Assembly (NCBI GenBank): GCA_905236785.1
Contig: CAJOQC010000271.1
Location: 1 to 19,295, forward strand
DNA from: an uncultured Selenomonadaceae bacterium
Lineage (GTDB): Bacteria > Bacillota > Negativicutes > Selenomonadales > Selenomonadaceae
Length of the DNA stretch: 19,295 bases
Direction: 5' to 3'
Shown: piece after piece, positions 8,727 through 16,494 of the stretch
Position numbering within the stretch: position 1 is the first letter of the stretch
Layout: every line of letters begins with the position of its first letter
The notes under the pieces: generated by a model
Told to the model about the DNA's origin: nothing
The model's database searches: none
The model's input: the letters and a program-made list of their open reading frames with translations, nothing else
Translations under genes and position numbers: made by a program

Positions 8727-9166
8727 TGTTATTGCCAAAGAGAGTTAAATACAGAAAGCAATTTCGCGGCCGTATGAAAGGCAAGGCTCATCGCGGAACT
8801 ACGGTAAGTCATGGTCAGTACGGCTTGGTTGCTCTTGAATCGGCATGGATTACCAACAGGCAGATTGAGGCCGCTCGTATAGCAATGACCCGTTATATTA
8901 AGCGTGGCGGTCAAGTTTGGATAAAAATTTTCCCCGATAAGCCGGTTACGGCAAAACCTGCCGAAACTCGCATGGGTTCCGGTAAAGGTTCGCCCGAATA
9001 CTGGGTGGCAGTGGTAAAACCGGGGCGCGTTTTGTTTGAAATGGACGGTGTATCCCGTGAAGTAGCGGCGGAGGCCATGCGTCTTGCGGGTCATAAATTG
9101 CCGATAAAGACCAAATTCGTGGTTAAAGACGAACAAGTGAAGGGCGGTGACGAAAATGAAGGTTAA
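8726..9166 (+). CDS. rplP: 50S ribosomal protein L16
   Basis: L16 is a late assembly protein close to the A-site tRNA elbow and central protuberance. The 146-residue product opens [19 protein letters not shown], contains [19 protein letters not shown] in the middle, and matches family length. Its ATG overlaps the rpsC stop by one base; GGGAGTGAG just upstream in rpsC serves as SD. Its last 11 nt overlap the start of rpmC. The acidic tail (GGDENEG) contributes the overlap sequence. Confidence 0.97.
   Translation: MLLPKRVKYRKQFRGRMKGKAHRGTTVSHGQYGLVALESAWITNRQIEAARIAMTRYIKRGGQVWIKIFPDKPVTAKPAETRMGSGKGSPEYWVAVVKPGRVLFEMDGVSREVAAEAMRLAGHKLPIKTKFVVKDEQVKGGDENEG
9143..9150 (+). promoter_or_regulatory. 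SD site that sets the rpmC start
   Basis: GGCGGTGA lies 5 nt before ATG 9156. It therefore covers the alternative in-frame GTG at 9147, making ATG 9156 the better start. Confidence 0.7.
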
Positions 9167-9356
9167 TGAGATTCGCGACTTAAACGAGAATGAACTCAGC
9201 GAAAAATTGTCCTCTCTGAAAGAAGAACTCTTCAACCTGCGTTTTCAGCTTGCCACCGGGCAGCTTGAAAATCCCATGCGTATAAAAGACGTTAAAAAAT
9301 CCATTGCGAGAGTAAAGACCGTTCAGCGCGAACGTCAGCTTGAAAAAGTCGGATAA
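9156..9356 (+). CDS. rpmC: 50S ribosomal protein L29
   Basis: L29 is a small helical protein near the tunnel exit, next to L23. Starting at ATG 9156 the product is 66 residues, beginning [18 protein letters not shown], with the diagnostic [19 protein letters not shown] stretch at about 24-42. A GTG at 9147 would add three residues but coincides with the SD. The first 11 nt overlap rplP in another frame, so coupled translation is likely. rpsQ follows after 20 nt. Confidence 0.94.
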   Translation: MKVNEIRDLNENELSEKLSSLKEELFNLRFQLATGQLENPMRIKDVKKSIARVKTVQRERQLEKVG

Positions 9357-9376
9357 GAGAGGGGGAGAGAAAGTTC

Positions 9377-9634
9377 ATGAGCGATAGAAATGAGCGGAAA
9401 ACGAAAGTCGGCAAAGTTGTCAGCGACAAGATGCAAAAGACCATTGTGGTTGCCGTTGAAGAGGTAAAACAGCATAAACTCTATAAAAAAGCGGTAAAAC
9501 GCACGGTTAAGTTTAAGGCGCATGACGAAAACAACGATGCCCATATCGGCGACAGGGTTTCGATAATGGAAACTCGGCCTCTCTCGAAGGAAAAACGTTG
9601 GCGCTTGGCGGAAATCTTAGAACGCGCCAAATAA
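9377..9634 (+). CDS. rpsQ: 30S ribosomal protein S17
   Basis: S17 is an OB-fold primary binder of 16S rRNA. The 85-residue product contains the family signature [17 protein letters not shown] near residues 12-28 and [22 protein letters not shown] near 56-77. The ATG follows a GAGAGGGGGAG SD region. It is the last gene of the classical S10 operon; the 63 nt that follow fold into a hairpin before rplN. Confidence 0.96.
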   Translation: MSDRNERKTKVGKVVSDKMQKTIVVAVEEVKQHKLYKKAVKRTVKFKAHDENNDAHIGDRVSIMETRPLSKEKRWRLAEILERAK

Positions 9635-9680
9635 TGCGGGAACAGCCGAAAAAGTAGCATCGGCATTCGCTTTTCCTGCA
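9635..9680 (+). promoter_or_regulatory. Hairpin at the S10/spc border
   Basis: TGCGGGAA at 9635-9642 pairs with TTCCTGCA at 9673-9680 (8 bp, one G-U). Inside, GCCG (9645-9648) pairs with CGGC (9661-9664), leaving an asymmetric internal loop. It starts right after the rpsQ stop and ends just before the rplN SD. There is no U-tract, so it is not a standard terminator. It could be a processing, stability or translational control element where the spc operon begins in E. coli. Confidence 0.45.
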
Positions 9681-9697
9681 GGTTAGGAGGAAAAAAG

Positions 9698-10066
9698 ATG
9701 ATCCAACAGGAAACTATTTTGAATGTTGGCGACAATACGGGCGCAAAAGAAATTTTGTGCATTCGCGTAATGGGCGGCTCGTACAGAAAATACGCAAACA
9801 TCGGCGATGTTATCGTCGCTGCCGTTAAATCGGCCGCGCCCGGCGGAACGGTGAAAAAGGGCGATGTGGTGAAAGCCGTCGTAGTTAGAAGCGTAAAGGG
9901 GCTGCGTCGTCCCGACGGATCTTATATCCGTTTTGACGAGAACGCCGCCGTTATAATAAAAGATGATAAGACCCCCAGAGGTACGCGTATCTTTGGACCG
10001 GTGGCAAGAGAACTGCGTGAAAAAGATTTCATGAAGATTGTGTCCTTGGCGCCGGAAGTTCTTTGA
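9698..10066 (+). CDS. rplN: 50S ribosomal protein L14
   Basis: L14 lies at the subunit interface, contacts 16S rRNA helix 14, and is the target of the silencing factor RsfS. The 122-residue product starts [19 protein letters not shown] and contains [15 protein letters not shown] and [18 protein letters not shown], all diagnostic. The ATG follows TTAGGAGG. It is the first gene of the spc part. Its stop at 10064-10066 is followed 17 nt later by the rplX TTG start. Confidence 0.97.
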   Translation: MIQQETILNVGDNTGAKEILCIRVMGGSYRKYANIGDVIVAAVKSAAPGGTVKKGDVVKAVVVRSVKGLRRPDGSYIRFDENAAVIIKDDKTPRGTRIFGPVARELREKDFMKIVSLAPEVL

Positions 10067-10070
10067 TGAC

Positions 10071-10077
10071 GGGAGGT
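10071..10077 (+). promoter_or_regulatory. SD site that sets the rplX TTG start
   Basis: GGGAGGT lies 6 nt before TTG 10084. The in-frame TTG 10063 and ATG 10066 overlap the rplN stop and would place the SD inside the coding region. Confidence 0.75.
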
Positions 10078-10083
10078 ACTGTT

Positions 10084-10416
10084 TTGTCACTCGTTAAACT
10101 GAACGTAAAAAAGGACGACAAGGTGAAGATTTTGTCCGGCCGCGATAAAGGCAAGGAAGGCAAAATTATTCAGGCTATGCCGAAAAAAGGCAAAGTCGTC
10201 GTTGAGGGCGTGAACAAAGTGACGCGCCACACCAAACCAAATCAGAAATACCCCAACGGCGGGAGAATTACGAAAGAAACACCCATTGCCGTGTGTAAGG
10301 TGATGCTTATTTGCCCCGCTTGTTCAAAGGCAACTCGCGTCGGTCATAAGTCCGTAAACGGCAAAAATGTTCGCGTTTGCAAAAAATGCGGCGAGGTTAT
10401 CGACCAAACTAAATAA
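10084..10416 (+). CDS. rplX: 50S ribosomal protein L24 with zinc-ribbon cysteines
   Basis: L24 starts 50S assembly by binding the 5' end of 23S rRNA. The KOW motif is at about residues 11-38 ([18 protein letters not shown]). The 110-residue product begins [12 protein letters not shown] from TTG 10084. The C-terminal half carries two cysteine pairs, C77-x2-C80 and C99-x2-C102, around [15 protein letters not shown]. This looks like the zinc-ribbon form of L24 seen in part of the bacteria; metal binding is inferred. Confidence 0.95.
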   Translation: MSLVKLNVKKDDKVKILSGRDKGKEGKIIQAMPKKGKVVVEGVNKVTRHTKPNQKYPNGGRITKETPIAVCKVMLICPACSKATRVGHKSVNGKNVRVCKKCGEVIDQTK

Positions 10417-10438
10417 AAAAACGAAAGGAGGATGCTAA

Positions 10439-10978
10439 GTGGACAGACTGCAAGAAAAATATCAGCAGGAAGTTGTGCCGAAACTTACCGAGAAATTCGG
10501 CTACAAAAATGTTATGCAAGTGCCGAAACTTGAAAAGGTTATCATCAACATGAGCGTTGGCGAGTCGGTGGGAAACCCCAAGGCTTTGGATTCGGCTGTG
10601 GCGGATCTTACGCTTATCAGCGGTCAAAAACCGATACTCACCCGAGCAAAGAAATCTTTGGCAGCGTGGAAACTTCGCCAGGGCATGGCGATAGGTTGCA
10701 AAGTCACGTTGCGTCGTCGTCGTATGTACGAGTTTTTGGACAAATTCTTGAATGTTGCTCTGCCGCGTGTGCGTGATTTCCGCGGTGTCAGCGAAAAAGC
10801 CTTTGACGGGCGCGGCAATTATGCCGTGGGCTTGAAGGAGCAACTTATTTTCCCGGAAATTGATTACGACAAGATTGACAAAATTCGCGGTATGGATATT
10901 GTGATTGTCACGACGGCCAACACCGACGAAGAAGCATACGAATTGTTAAAACTCATGGGCGTACCCTTTAAGGCGTGA
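10439..10978 (+). CDS. rplE: 50S ribosomal protein L5
   Basis: L5 binds 5S rRNA with L18 and contacts the P-site tRNA. The 179-residue product opens [16 protein letters not shown]. It contains [20 protein letters not shown] at about 60-79 and the [17 protein letters not shown] loop typical of the family. The start is GTG at 10439, 7 nt after an AAAGGAGG SD. The stop codon (10976-10978) overlaps the SD of the next gene. In E. coli this gene's mRNA carries the S8 operator; I did not identify one here. Confidence 0.97.
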   Translation: MDRLQEKYQQEVVPKLTEKFGYKNVMQVPKLEKVIINMSVGESVGNPKALDSAVADLTLISGQKPILTRAKKSLAAWKLRQGMAIGCKVTLRRRRMYEFLDKFLNVALPRVRDFRGVSEKAFDGRGNYAVGLKEQLIFPEIDYDKIDKIRGMDIVIVTTANTDEEAYELLKLMGVPFKA

Positions 10979-10990
10979 GGAGAATAAAAA

Positions 10991-11176
10991 TTGGCAAAGA
11001 AATCAATGATTGAAAAATGGCAGCGCGAGCCTAAGTTTTCCACGAGAAAACATAATCGTTGCAAAATTTGCGGTCGTCCCCACGGTTATTTGAGAAAATT
11101 TGAAATGTGCCGTATCTGCTTTAGAGAGCAAAGCTATAACGGCGCAATTCCCGGCGTTACCAAAGCCAGTTGGTAA
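10991..11176 (+). CDS. rpsZ: 30S ribosomal protein S14, zinc type
   Basis: S14 belongs to the 30S head. This is the short, zinc-binding form (also named rpsN, type Z) of 61 residues, with cysteines C24-x2-C27 and C40-x2-C43 and the C-terminus [11 protein letters not shown]. The start is TTG at 10991 with GAGGAG at 10977-10982, eight bases upstream. The zinc form in this position is typical of Bacillota and thermophiles. Proteobacteria carry a roughly 100-residue form without these cysteines. No zinc-free paralogue lies in the window. Confidence 0.96.
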   Translation: MAKKSMIEKWQREPKFSTRKHNRCKICGRPHGYLRKFEMCRICFREQSYNGAIPGVTKASW

Positions 11177-11230
11177 TTTCGGCAAAATCTTGATTGTGGG
11201 CAATTTGTACAAGAAGGAGGATATCGGTTC

Positions 11231-11629
11231 ATGGCAATGACTGATCCTATTGCGGATATGCTGACCCGTGTCAGAAACGCAAATTCCGTTTATCACGATA
11301 AAGTGGAAATCCCCGGTTCAAAGATTAAACGCGCCATAGCGGAAGTTTTGAAAAACGAGGGTTTCATCAAGGACTATACATTCACCGAAGATAACAAACA
11401 GGGCGTTATCACCATTAAACTCAAATACGGCCCCGAACGTGAGAAAGTTATAACGGGCTTAAAGAGAATATCTCGCCCCGGGCTTCGGCATTACGCCAAA
11501 CATTCGGAGTTGCCGCGTGTTTTGGGCGGCTTGGGTATTGCTATCATCTCTACGTCCAAAGGCATAATGAGCGACAAAGAAGCGCGTAAAAAAGGCTTGG
11601 GCGGCGAGGTAATCGCCTACATTTGGTAA
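11231..11629 (+). CDS. rpsH: 30S ribosomal protein S8
   Basis: S8 is a primary binder of the 16S central domain; in E. coli it is also the repressor of the spc operon. The 132-residue product opens [18 protein letters not shown]. It contains [20 protein letters not shown] near residues 79-98 and ends [11 protein letters not shown], all diagnostic. An AAGGAGGA SD at 11214-11221 suits ATG 11231 (9-nt spacing). A second ATG at 11237 would give MTDPIAD but lies too far from the SD. The preceding 54-nt spacer shows only weak pairing. Confidence 0.96.
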   Translation: MAMTDPIADMLTRVRNANSVYHDKVEIPGSKIKRAIAEVLKNEGFIKDYTFTEDNKQGVITIKLKYGPEREKVITGLKRISRPGLRHYAKHSELPRVLGGLGIAIISTSKGIMSDKEARKKGLGGEVIAYIW

Positions 11630-11648
11630 ATGGCTTGGAGGTGAAAGA

Positions 11649-12200
11649 ATGTCACGAATTGGCAGAGCGCCCATCGCTATTCCCGCCGGCGTTACGGTGA
11701 ACGTGGCCGAAGACAACACCGTTAAGGTGAAAGGGCCAAAAGGGGAGCTTGAGCGCAAAATTCATAATGATATGAAAGTGAAGGTTGAAGAGGGGCAGAT
11801 TGTTGTCGAAAGACCTTCCGACGATAAAACCCATCGTTCGCTTCATGGCTTGTCTCGTTCCCTTATCCATAACATGGTTGTGGGTGTGACCGACGGTTTC
11901 AGCAAGAATTTGGAAATAAACGGCGTGGGCTATCGCGCACAGAAGCAAGGCAAGAACTTAAATCTTTCTTTGGGATTTTCTCATCCCGTTATCGTAGAAC
12001 CCCGCGAAGGCATAAGTTTTGAAGTCCCTTCGGCCAACGCTATCGTGGTGAACGGCATCAGCAAGGAAATGGTAGGCCAAGTTGCCGCCGAAATAAGAAA
12101 TTTCCGTCCGCCCGAACCATATAAAGGCAAAGGCATAAAATATGCCGGCGAACATATTCGCCGCAAAGAAGGCAAGGCCGGCGCAAAAGGCAAGAAATAA
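11649..12200 (+). CDS. rplF: 50S ribosomal protein L6
   Basis: L6 lies near the GTPase-associated region and the sarcin-ricin loop. The 183-residue product begins [17 protein letters not shown] and has two homologous halves. It carries the C-terminal signature [28 protein letters not shown] near residues 152-179, quoted here only as landmarks [11 protein letters not shown] and GKAGAKGKK. The SD is TTGGAGGTG. The spacers to rpsH and rplR are 19 nt each. Confidence 0.96.
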   Translation: MSRIGRAPIAIPAGVTVNVAEDNTVKVKGPKGELERKIHNDMKVKVEEGQIVVERPSDDKTHRSLHGLSRSLIHNMVVGVTDGFSKNLEINGVGYRAQKQGKNLNLSLGFSHPVIVEPREGISFEVPSANAIVVNGISKEMVGQVAAEIRNFRPPEPYKGKGIKYAGEHIRRKEGKAGAKGKK

Positions 12201-12205
12201 TTTTT

Positions 12206-12214
12206 AAGGAGTGG
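12206..12214 (+). promoter_or_regulatory. SD site that sets the rplR start
   Basis: AAGGAGTGG contains the in-frame GTG at 12211, so the following GTG at 12220 (8 nt after AGGAG) is the likelier start of L18. Confidence 0.65.
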
Positions 12215-12219
12215 TCAAG

Positions 12220-12579
12220 GTGCTTAAAAAACAAGATAAAAATAAAGCGCGCAAGAAACGCCACTTTCGAGTTCGCAATCACATTTCCGGCACGGCCGAA
12301 TGTCCGCGTCTTAACGTGTACCGCAGTATAGCCAACATTTACGCGCAGATTATCGACGATAACAAAGGCGTGACTTTGGTGTCGGCGGGCAGCAACGGCA
12401 AAGAGTTCTCCTCTTACGGCGGCAACATTGAAGCGGCAAAAGCAGTCGGTGCGGCGGTGGCAAAAAAAGCACTCGAAAAAGGTATAACCAATGTGGTCTT
12501 TGATCGCGGCGGCTATGTTTATCACGGTCGGGTTGCGGCTTTGGCCGAGGCGGCTCGCGAGGCGGGACTTAAATTCTGA
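12220..12579 (+). CDS. rplR: 50S ribosomal protein L18
   Basis: L18 carries 5S rRNA into the central protuberance with L5. From GTG 12220 the product is 119 residues, beginning [19 protein letters not shown], a basic rRNA-binding N-terminus. It contains [20 protein letters not shown] and ends with [20 protein letters not shown] near the C-terminus, both typical. An upstream GTG at 12211 would add MVK but sits inside the SD. Spacing is 19 nt from rplF and 18 nt to rpsE. Confidence 0.94.
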   Translation: MLKKQDKNKARKKRHFRVRNHISGTAECPRLNVYRSIANIYAQIIDDNKGVTLVSAGSNGKEFSSYGGNIEAAKAVGAAVAKKALEKGITNVVFDRGGYVYHGRVAALAEAAREAGLKF

Positions 12580-12597
12580 CGGACAGGAGGCAGATGA

Positions 12598-13101
12598 ATG
12601 GCCAGAAATATGGACAACGAAACTCCCGAATATGAGGAGAAAGTTGTATATATCAATCGCGTCGCCAAAGTCGTAAAAGGCGGACGCAGGTTCTCCTTCA
12701 GCGCGCTTGTCGTTGTCGGGAACAGAAACGGCAAAGTCGGCGTTGGCTTGGGTAAAGCGGCCGAAGTGCCGGAGGCGATAAGAAAAGGCGTTGAGGATGC
12801 CAAAAAGAATTTGATTGAAGTTGCCTTGAAAGAACGTTCAATTCCTCATGAAATAATCGGCATATTCGGCGCAGGTCAAGTTTTGTTGAAACCCGCTGCC
12901 AAAGGTACCGGCGTTATTGCCGGCGGCCCTGCCCGCGCAGTGTTGGAGCTTGCGGGGATACATGATATTTTGACGAAATCCTTGGGTTCTTCTAACCCCA
13001 ATAATATGGTTCGCGCCACCATGCGCGGCTTGGAGCAGTTAAAACGCGCCGAGAAAGTGGCGCAGCTTCGCGGCAAGACCATTCAGGAAATACTTGGATA
13101 A
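12598..13101 (+). CDS. rpsE: 30S ribosomal protein S5
   Basis: S5 lies at the mRNA entry and affects decoding fidelity. The 167-residue product has the double-stranded-RNA-binding-like domain (about 17-80), including the loop [20 protein letters not shown] where spectinomycin-resistance changes map in other bacteria. The second domain contains [19 protein letters not shown]. The ATG at 12598 follows ACAGGAGG by 7 nt; the overlapping ATG at 12594 is out of frame. The N-terminus ([15 protein letters not shown]) is a short acidic extension of variable type. Confidence 0.96.
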   Translation: MARNMDNETPEYEEKVVYINRVAKVVKGGRRFSFSALVVVGNRNGKVGVGLGKAAEVPEAIRKGVEDAKKNLIEVALKERSIPHEIIGIFGAGQVLLKPAAKGTGVIAGGPARAVLELAGIHDILTKSLGSSNPNNMVRATMRGLEQLKRAEKVAQLRGKTIQEILG

Positions 13102-13122
13102 ACTGACAGGGAGAATGTTTTA

Positions 13123-13305
13123 ATGGCGAAGGTAAGAGTTACGTTAAAAAGAAGCCTTATCGGCCGCCCGGAAACACAGCGCAGGACGGTTCGCTCCATC
13201 GGACTTAGGAAACTTAACTCGGTGGTGGAGCTTGAGGATAATCCGGCTATTCGCGGACAGCTTCATAAGGTACGGCATCTCATAGAGGTTGAAGAAATAA
13301 AGTGA
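13123..13305 (+). CDS. rpmD: 50S ribosomal protein L30
   Basis: L30 is a small 50S protein. The 60-residue product starts [20 protein letters not shown] and contains the typical [19 protein letters not shown] segment near 22-40. The ATG lies after a modest GGGAG SD with 9-nt spacing. Not all bacteria keep rpmD, and its presence between rpsE and rplO is the standard arrangement. It is 21 nt after rpsE and 16 nt before rplO. Confidence 0.95.
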   Translation: MAKVRVTLKRSLIGRPETQRRTVRSIGLRKLNSVVELEDNPAIRGQLHKVRHLIEVEEIK

Positions 13306-13321
13306 ATTGAGGTGAGTAACA

Positions 13322-13801
13322 GTGAAATTGCATGAATTGTCTCCCGCGCCTTTTTCCAAGAAAACCCGCAATCGCGTCGGACGCGGTTTGGGTTCGGGGA
13401 ACGGCAAAACGGCAGGTCGCGGCATGAAAGGTCAAAAGGCTCGCTCCGGCGCATCCATTCGCACGGGTTTTGAAGGCGGGCAGATGCCTTTATATCGTCG
13501 TTTGCCGAAACGCGGTTTTAAGAATGTATGGGCAAAGACCTATGCAGAAGTAAACGTCGAGACCCTCAATCGTTTTGAAAACGGTACGGTTGTCGATCCG
13601 GTGGCTTTGGTTGCCGCAGGGATTTTGAAGAAAGTTGACGACGGCGTGCGGGTTTTGGGCGACGGCGAGCTTACCAAGAAATTGACGGTTCGCGCCAACG
13701 GTTTTACCAAGAAGGCCGAAGAGAAAATTACGGCGGCCGGCGGCAGAATTGAATTGGTGGAAAGCGGGAAGTCGGCATCCGTCGGACTCGAGGTGGTCTG
13801 A
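13322..13801 (+). CDS. rplO: 50S ribosomal protein L15
   Basis: L15 is a late-assembly 50S protein with a long basic N-terminal extension threading rRNA. The 159-residue product begins [20 protein letters not shown]. It contains [20 protein letters not shown] and [16 protein letters not shown], all diagnostic, and is slightly longer than the usual 145 or so. The GTG start follows GAGGTGA (13309-13315). Its TGA stop is directly abutted by the secY TTG start with no spacer, suggesting coupled translation. Confidence 0.96.
   Translation: MKLHELSPAPFSKKTRNRVGRGLGSGNGKTAGRGMKGQKARSGASIRTGFEGGQMPLYRRLPKRGFKNVWAKTYAEVNVETLNRFENGTVVDPVALVAAGILKKVDDGVRVLGDGELTKKLTVRANGFTKKAEEKITAAGGRIELVESGKSASVGLEVV
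13790..13797 (+). promoter_or_regulatory. SD site for the secY TTG start
   Basis: GAGGTGGT within the last codons of rplO lies 4 nt before TTG 13802. It is the only SD near this junction. Confidence 0.65.
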
Positions 13802-15058
13802 TTGCTTGGTGCTTTGGCCAACGTTTTCAAAATACCCGAGCTGAGGCAGAAGGTTATTTTTACACTCATAATGTTTGCCATATTTCGTATGGGCACACAT
13901 ATTCCCGTTCCGGGAGTCGATCCTTCGGCTATAGAGCAACTTTTTGCCAACGGCAGTCTGTTCGGCCTTTTAGACTTGTTTTCGGGGGGTGCATTTAGCA
14001 AATTCTCGATTTTTGCAATGAGTATAACCCCATATATCAATGCGGCGATTATAATTCAACTGCTTAACGTGGTTGTGCCGACGTTGGAGCAATGGTCGAA
14101 GGAAGGGCAGGAAGGACACAAAAAAACCACCAAAGTTACCCGTTATCTCACCGTGGTTTTGGCATTTTTGCAGGCGATAGGTATGTCGATAGGGCTTAAA
14201 GCCGCGATACTTAACCCCAACCCGGTGAATATTCTAATAATCGCGATAACCTTGACGGCGGGAACGGTGTTCCTGATGTGGCTTGGGGAACAGATAACCG
14301 CGCAGGGTGTCGGCAACGGGATTTCACTTATAATTTTTGCCGGTATAGTGGCGGCGTTGCCGCAGAACATCGGCACGATATATCATTATGTTCAGGCGGG
14401 GACAATAAGCTATTTTAGCGTGTTTCTGTTTGCGGTGATAGCCGTTGCCATGATAGTGTTTGTAATTCACATTGAAACAGGCTTTAGAAGGATTCCGATT
14501 TCTTATGCCAAAAGGGTGGCCGGTTCGAGAGCTTACGGCGGTCATTCTTCGCATATCCCGCTGAAGGTGAACCCTGCGGGAGTCATTCCAATAATCTTTG
14601 CGTCATCCGTGCTGATGTTCCCTGTGACTATAGCCCAATTTATTGATGTTCCTTGGGTTAAGACAGTTGCCGGTTATCTTGAGTGGGGAACGCCTTTGCA
14701 AACGACGATTTACGTCTTGCTGATTGTATTTTTCACTTATTTTTATACCGCGGTCACAGTGAAGATATCGGATATGGCAGAGAATCTGAAAAAATTCGGC
14801 GGTTTTATACCGGGCATTCGCCCCGGTCAGCCGACGGCCGATTACTTAGATTATGTTCTTACGCGAATCACGCTTGCCGGAGCGTTTTTCTTGGCGTTTA
14901 TTGCGGTGTTGCCGAATATGGTGGCGGCGGCGACGCATATTCAGGGCGTGTATTTCGGAGGAACGGCACTCCTCATCGTTGTGGGTGTTGCGCTTAACAC
15001 CATGAAACAGATTGAGGCAATGGTGGTCATGCGTCACTATGAAGGTTTTATGAAGTAG
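13802..15058 (+). CDS. secY: Protein translocase channel subunit SecY
   Basis: SecY is the channel of the Sec translocon in the cytoplasmic membrane, working with SecE, SecG and SecA. The 418-residue product fits the ten-helix topology. TM1 is near 16-33, and the plug region with SGGAFSKFSIFAMSITPYIN falls around 61-80. LGEQITAQGVGNG is at 161-173, the cytosolic loop HIETGFRRIPISYAKR at 223-238 and NPAGVIP at 257-263. The last large cytosolic loop GGFIPGIRPG is at 333-342, with R340 matching the arginine needed for SecA coupling in E. coli. The start is TTG at 13802. ATA codons are frequent here, unlike tuf. Confidence 0.97.
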   Translation: MLGALANVFKIPELRQKVIFTLIMFAIFRMGTHIPVPGVDPSAIEQLFANGSLFGLLDLFSGGAFSKFSIFAMSITPYINAAIIIQLLNVVVPTLEQWSKEGQEGHKKTTKVTRYLTVVLAFLQAIGMSIGLKAAILNPNPVNILIIAITLTAGTVFLMWLGEQITAQGVGNGISLIIFAGIVAALPQNIGTIYHYVQAGTISYFSVFLFAVIAVAMIVFVIHIETGFRRIPISYAKRVAGSRAYGGHSSHIPLKVNPAGVIPIIFASSVLMFPVTIAQFIDVPWVKTVAGYLEWGTPLQTTIYVLLIVFFTYFYTAVTVKISDMAENLKKFGGFIPGIRPGQPTADYLDYVLTRITLAGAFFLAFIAVLPNMVAAATHIQGVYFGGTALLIVVGVALNTMKQIEAMVVMRHYEGFMK

Positions 15059-15080
15059 TAGGACTTAATGGGAGGTATTT

Positions 15081-15728
15081 ATGCAAATCCTGTTAATGGG
15101 ACCACCGGGTGCGGGCAAAGGAACGCAGGCGGGCAATATTGCCAAGGAATATTCCGTGCCGCACATTTCTACCGGTGATATGTTCCGTGCGGCGGTAAAG
15201 GAAGGTACCGAGCTTGGCAAAAAAGTCGAGGCTTGCATGAAGAAGGGCGAATTAGTGCCGGACAGTGTAACGGTCGGCATAGTTCGCGAGCGTCTTATGA
15301 AGGACGATTGCAAACGGGGGTTCATTTTGGATGGATTTCCGCGGACGGTCGAACAGGCAGATGCGCTGTCGAAGATTTTGAGCGAGTTGGGCATTTCGCT
15401 TACGAGTGTTGTTAATATCAGTGTTCCGACCGAAGATTTGATTGAGCGGGCAGTGGGCAGAAGAATTTGCAAAAAGTGCGGCGCAACGTATCATGTAAAG
15501 TTTAACCCCACAGCCTCCGAGGGCGTTTGCGACAGTTGCGGCGGCGAGCTTTATCAGCGAGCCGACGACAGCGCGGAAACGATGAAAAGCCGCCTGTCGG
15601 TTTATGAAGAATCGACGCGACCGCTTATCGAATATTACAAAAAAGCCGGTCTGTATGTTGAGATTGACGGCAGGCAAAGCATTGAAAAAGTTAAAAACGA
15701 TCTTTTCGATGCGTTGCGGAGGGATTAG
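15081..15728 (+). CDS. adk: Adenylate kinase, zinc-LID type
   Basis: Adenylate kinase interconverts ATP + AMP and 2 ADP in the cytoplasm. The 215-residue product has the P-loop GPPGAGKGT at 7-15, STGDMFR at 30-36 (R36), the AMP-site signature [10 protein letters not shown] at 80-89 (R88), and R127 before the LID. The LID carries C130-x2-C133 and C150-x2-C153, the structural zinc site usual in Gram-positive enzymes. The ATG follows a GGGAGG SD. It follows secY by 22 nt. Its last bases contain the infA SD, and the usual next gene, map, is absent. Confidence 0.97.
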   Translation: MQILLMGPPGAGKGTQAGNIAKEYSVPHISTGDMFRAAVKEGTELGKKVEACMKKGELVPDSVTVGIVRERLMKDDCKRGFILDGFPRTVEQADALSKILSELGISLTSVVNISVPTEDLIERAVGRRICKKCGATYHVKFNPTASEGVCDSCGGELYQRADDSAETMKSRLSVYEESTRPLIEYYKKAGLYVEIDGRQSIEKVKNDLFDALRRD

Positions 15729-15731
15729 GGT

Positions 15732-15950
15732 ATGTCAAAGCAGGACGTAATCGAGGTCGAGGGCAAAGTCATCGAAGCCTTACCGAACGCAATGTTTCAG
15801 GTGGAGCTTGAAAACGGTCATGTCGTGTTGGCGCACGTGTCGGGGAAAATCAGAATGAATTTCATACGGATTTTGCCCGGCGACAAAGTGACCATAGAGC
15901 TTACCCCCTACGATCTTACACGCGGGCGCATCACCTATCGCTTCAAATAA
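15732..15950 (+). CDS. infA: Translation initiation factor IF-1
   Basis: IF-1 is an OB-fold protein that binds the 30S A site during initiation. The 72-residue product is exactly family length, beginning [19 protein letters not shown], and contains [27 protein letters not shown] landmarks ([21 protein letters not shown]) and the ending [12 protein letters not shown]. The ATG lies only 3 nt after the adk stop, with GGAGGG (15719-15724) inside adk as SD. It starts the infA-rpmJ-rpsM run that leads into the alpha genes. Confidence 0.97.
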   Translation: MSKQDVIEVEGKVIEALPNAMFQVELENGHVVLAHVSGKIRMNFIRILPGDKVTIELTPYDLTRGRITYRFK

Positions 15951-15976
15951 CCAAGCGAGCAGATAAGGAGGACATT

Positions 15977-16090
15977 ATGAAAGTCAAACCCTCGGTAAAA
16001 AAGATTTGCGAGAAATGCAAAATTATAAAACGCAAAGGGCGCGTAATGGTCATTTGCGAAAATCCGAAACACAAACAGCGTCAGGGCTGA
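15977..16090 (+). CDS. rpmJ: 50S ribosomal protein L36
   Basis: L36 is the smallest 50S protein. The 37-residue product ([15 protein letters not shown] at the start, ending KHKQRQG) has the zinc motif C11-x2-C14-x12-C27-x4-H32, the standard C+ form. The ATG at 15977 follows TAAGGAGG. It lies between infA and rpsM, its usual place. It is too short for many gene finders but unmistakable. Confidence 0.97.
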   Translation: MKVKPSVKKICEKCKIIKRKGRVMVICENPKHKQRQG

Positions 16091-16117
16091 AAATAAAAAG
16101 ATAAGGAGGTGCTTTTA

Positions 16118-16489
16118 ATGGCACGTATTGCCGGTGTAGATTTACCCCGTGAGAAACGCATAGAAATTTCTCTTACTTATATTTACGGTATCGGTCTTAA
16201 ATCGTCCAAGGATATTTTGGCGATGACGGGCATAAACCCCGACACGCGCACTCGCGATCTTACGGAGGATGAAGTTGTAAAACTTCGCGATGCCATCGAC
16301 AAAAACTACATGGTGGAGGGCGACCTTCGCCGTGAACGTCAGATGAACATCAAACGACTCGTTGATATCGGCTGCTATCGCGGCAGACGGCATCGTTTGG
16401 GGCTTCCCGTTCGCGGGCAGAACACCAAGAACAATGCCCGTACCCGCAAGGGACCTAAAAAAGCAGTCATGGGCAAGAAAAAGGGGTGA
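16118..16489 (+). CDS. rpsM: 30S ribosomal protein S13
   Basis: S13 sits in the 30S head and forms bridges to the 50S subunit, touching P-site tRNA with its tail. From ATG 16118 the product is 123 residues, starting [20 protein letters not shown]. The helix-two-turn-helix segment [14 protein letters not shown] is at about 20-33, and [21 protein letters not shown] motif and a basic tail ([15 protein letters not shown]) follow. A GTG nine bases upstream is in frame but lies inside the AAGGAGGTG SD. rpsK starts 5 nt after its stop. Confidence 0.96.
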   Translation: MARIAGVDLPREKRIEISLTYIYGIGLKSSKDILAMTGINPDTRTRDLTEDEVVKLRDAIDKNYMVEGDLRRERQMNIKRLVDIGCYRGRRHRLGLPVRGQNTKNNARTRKGPKKAVMGKKKG

Positions 16490-16494
16490 TTTAA

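Noticed and set aside
11177..11230. Possible S8 operator in the rpsZ-rpsH spacer
   Set aside because: Only a 4-bp stem (ATTG/CAAT) with a flanking CTTG/CAAG pair is visible, too weak to claim.
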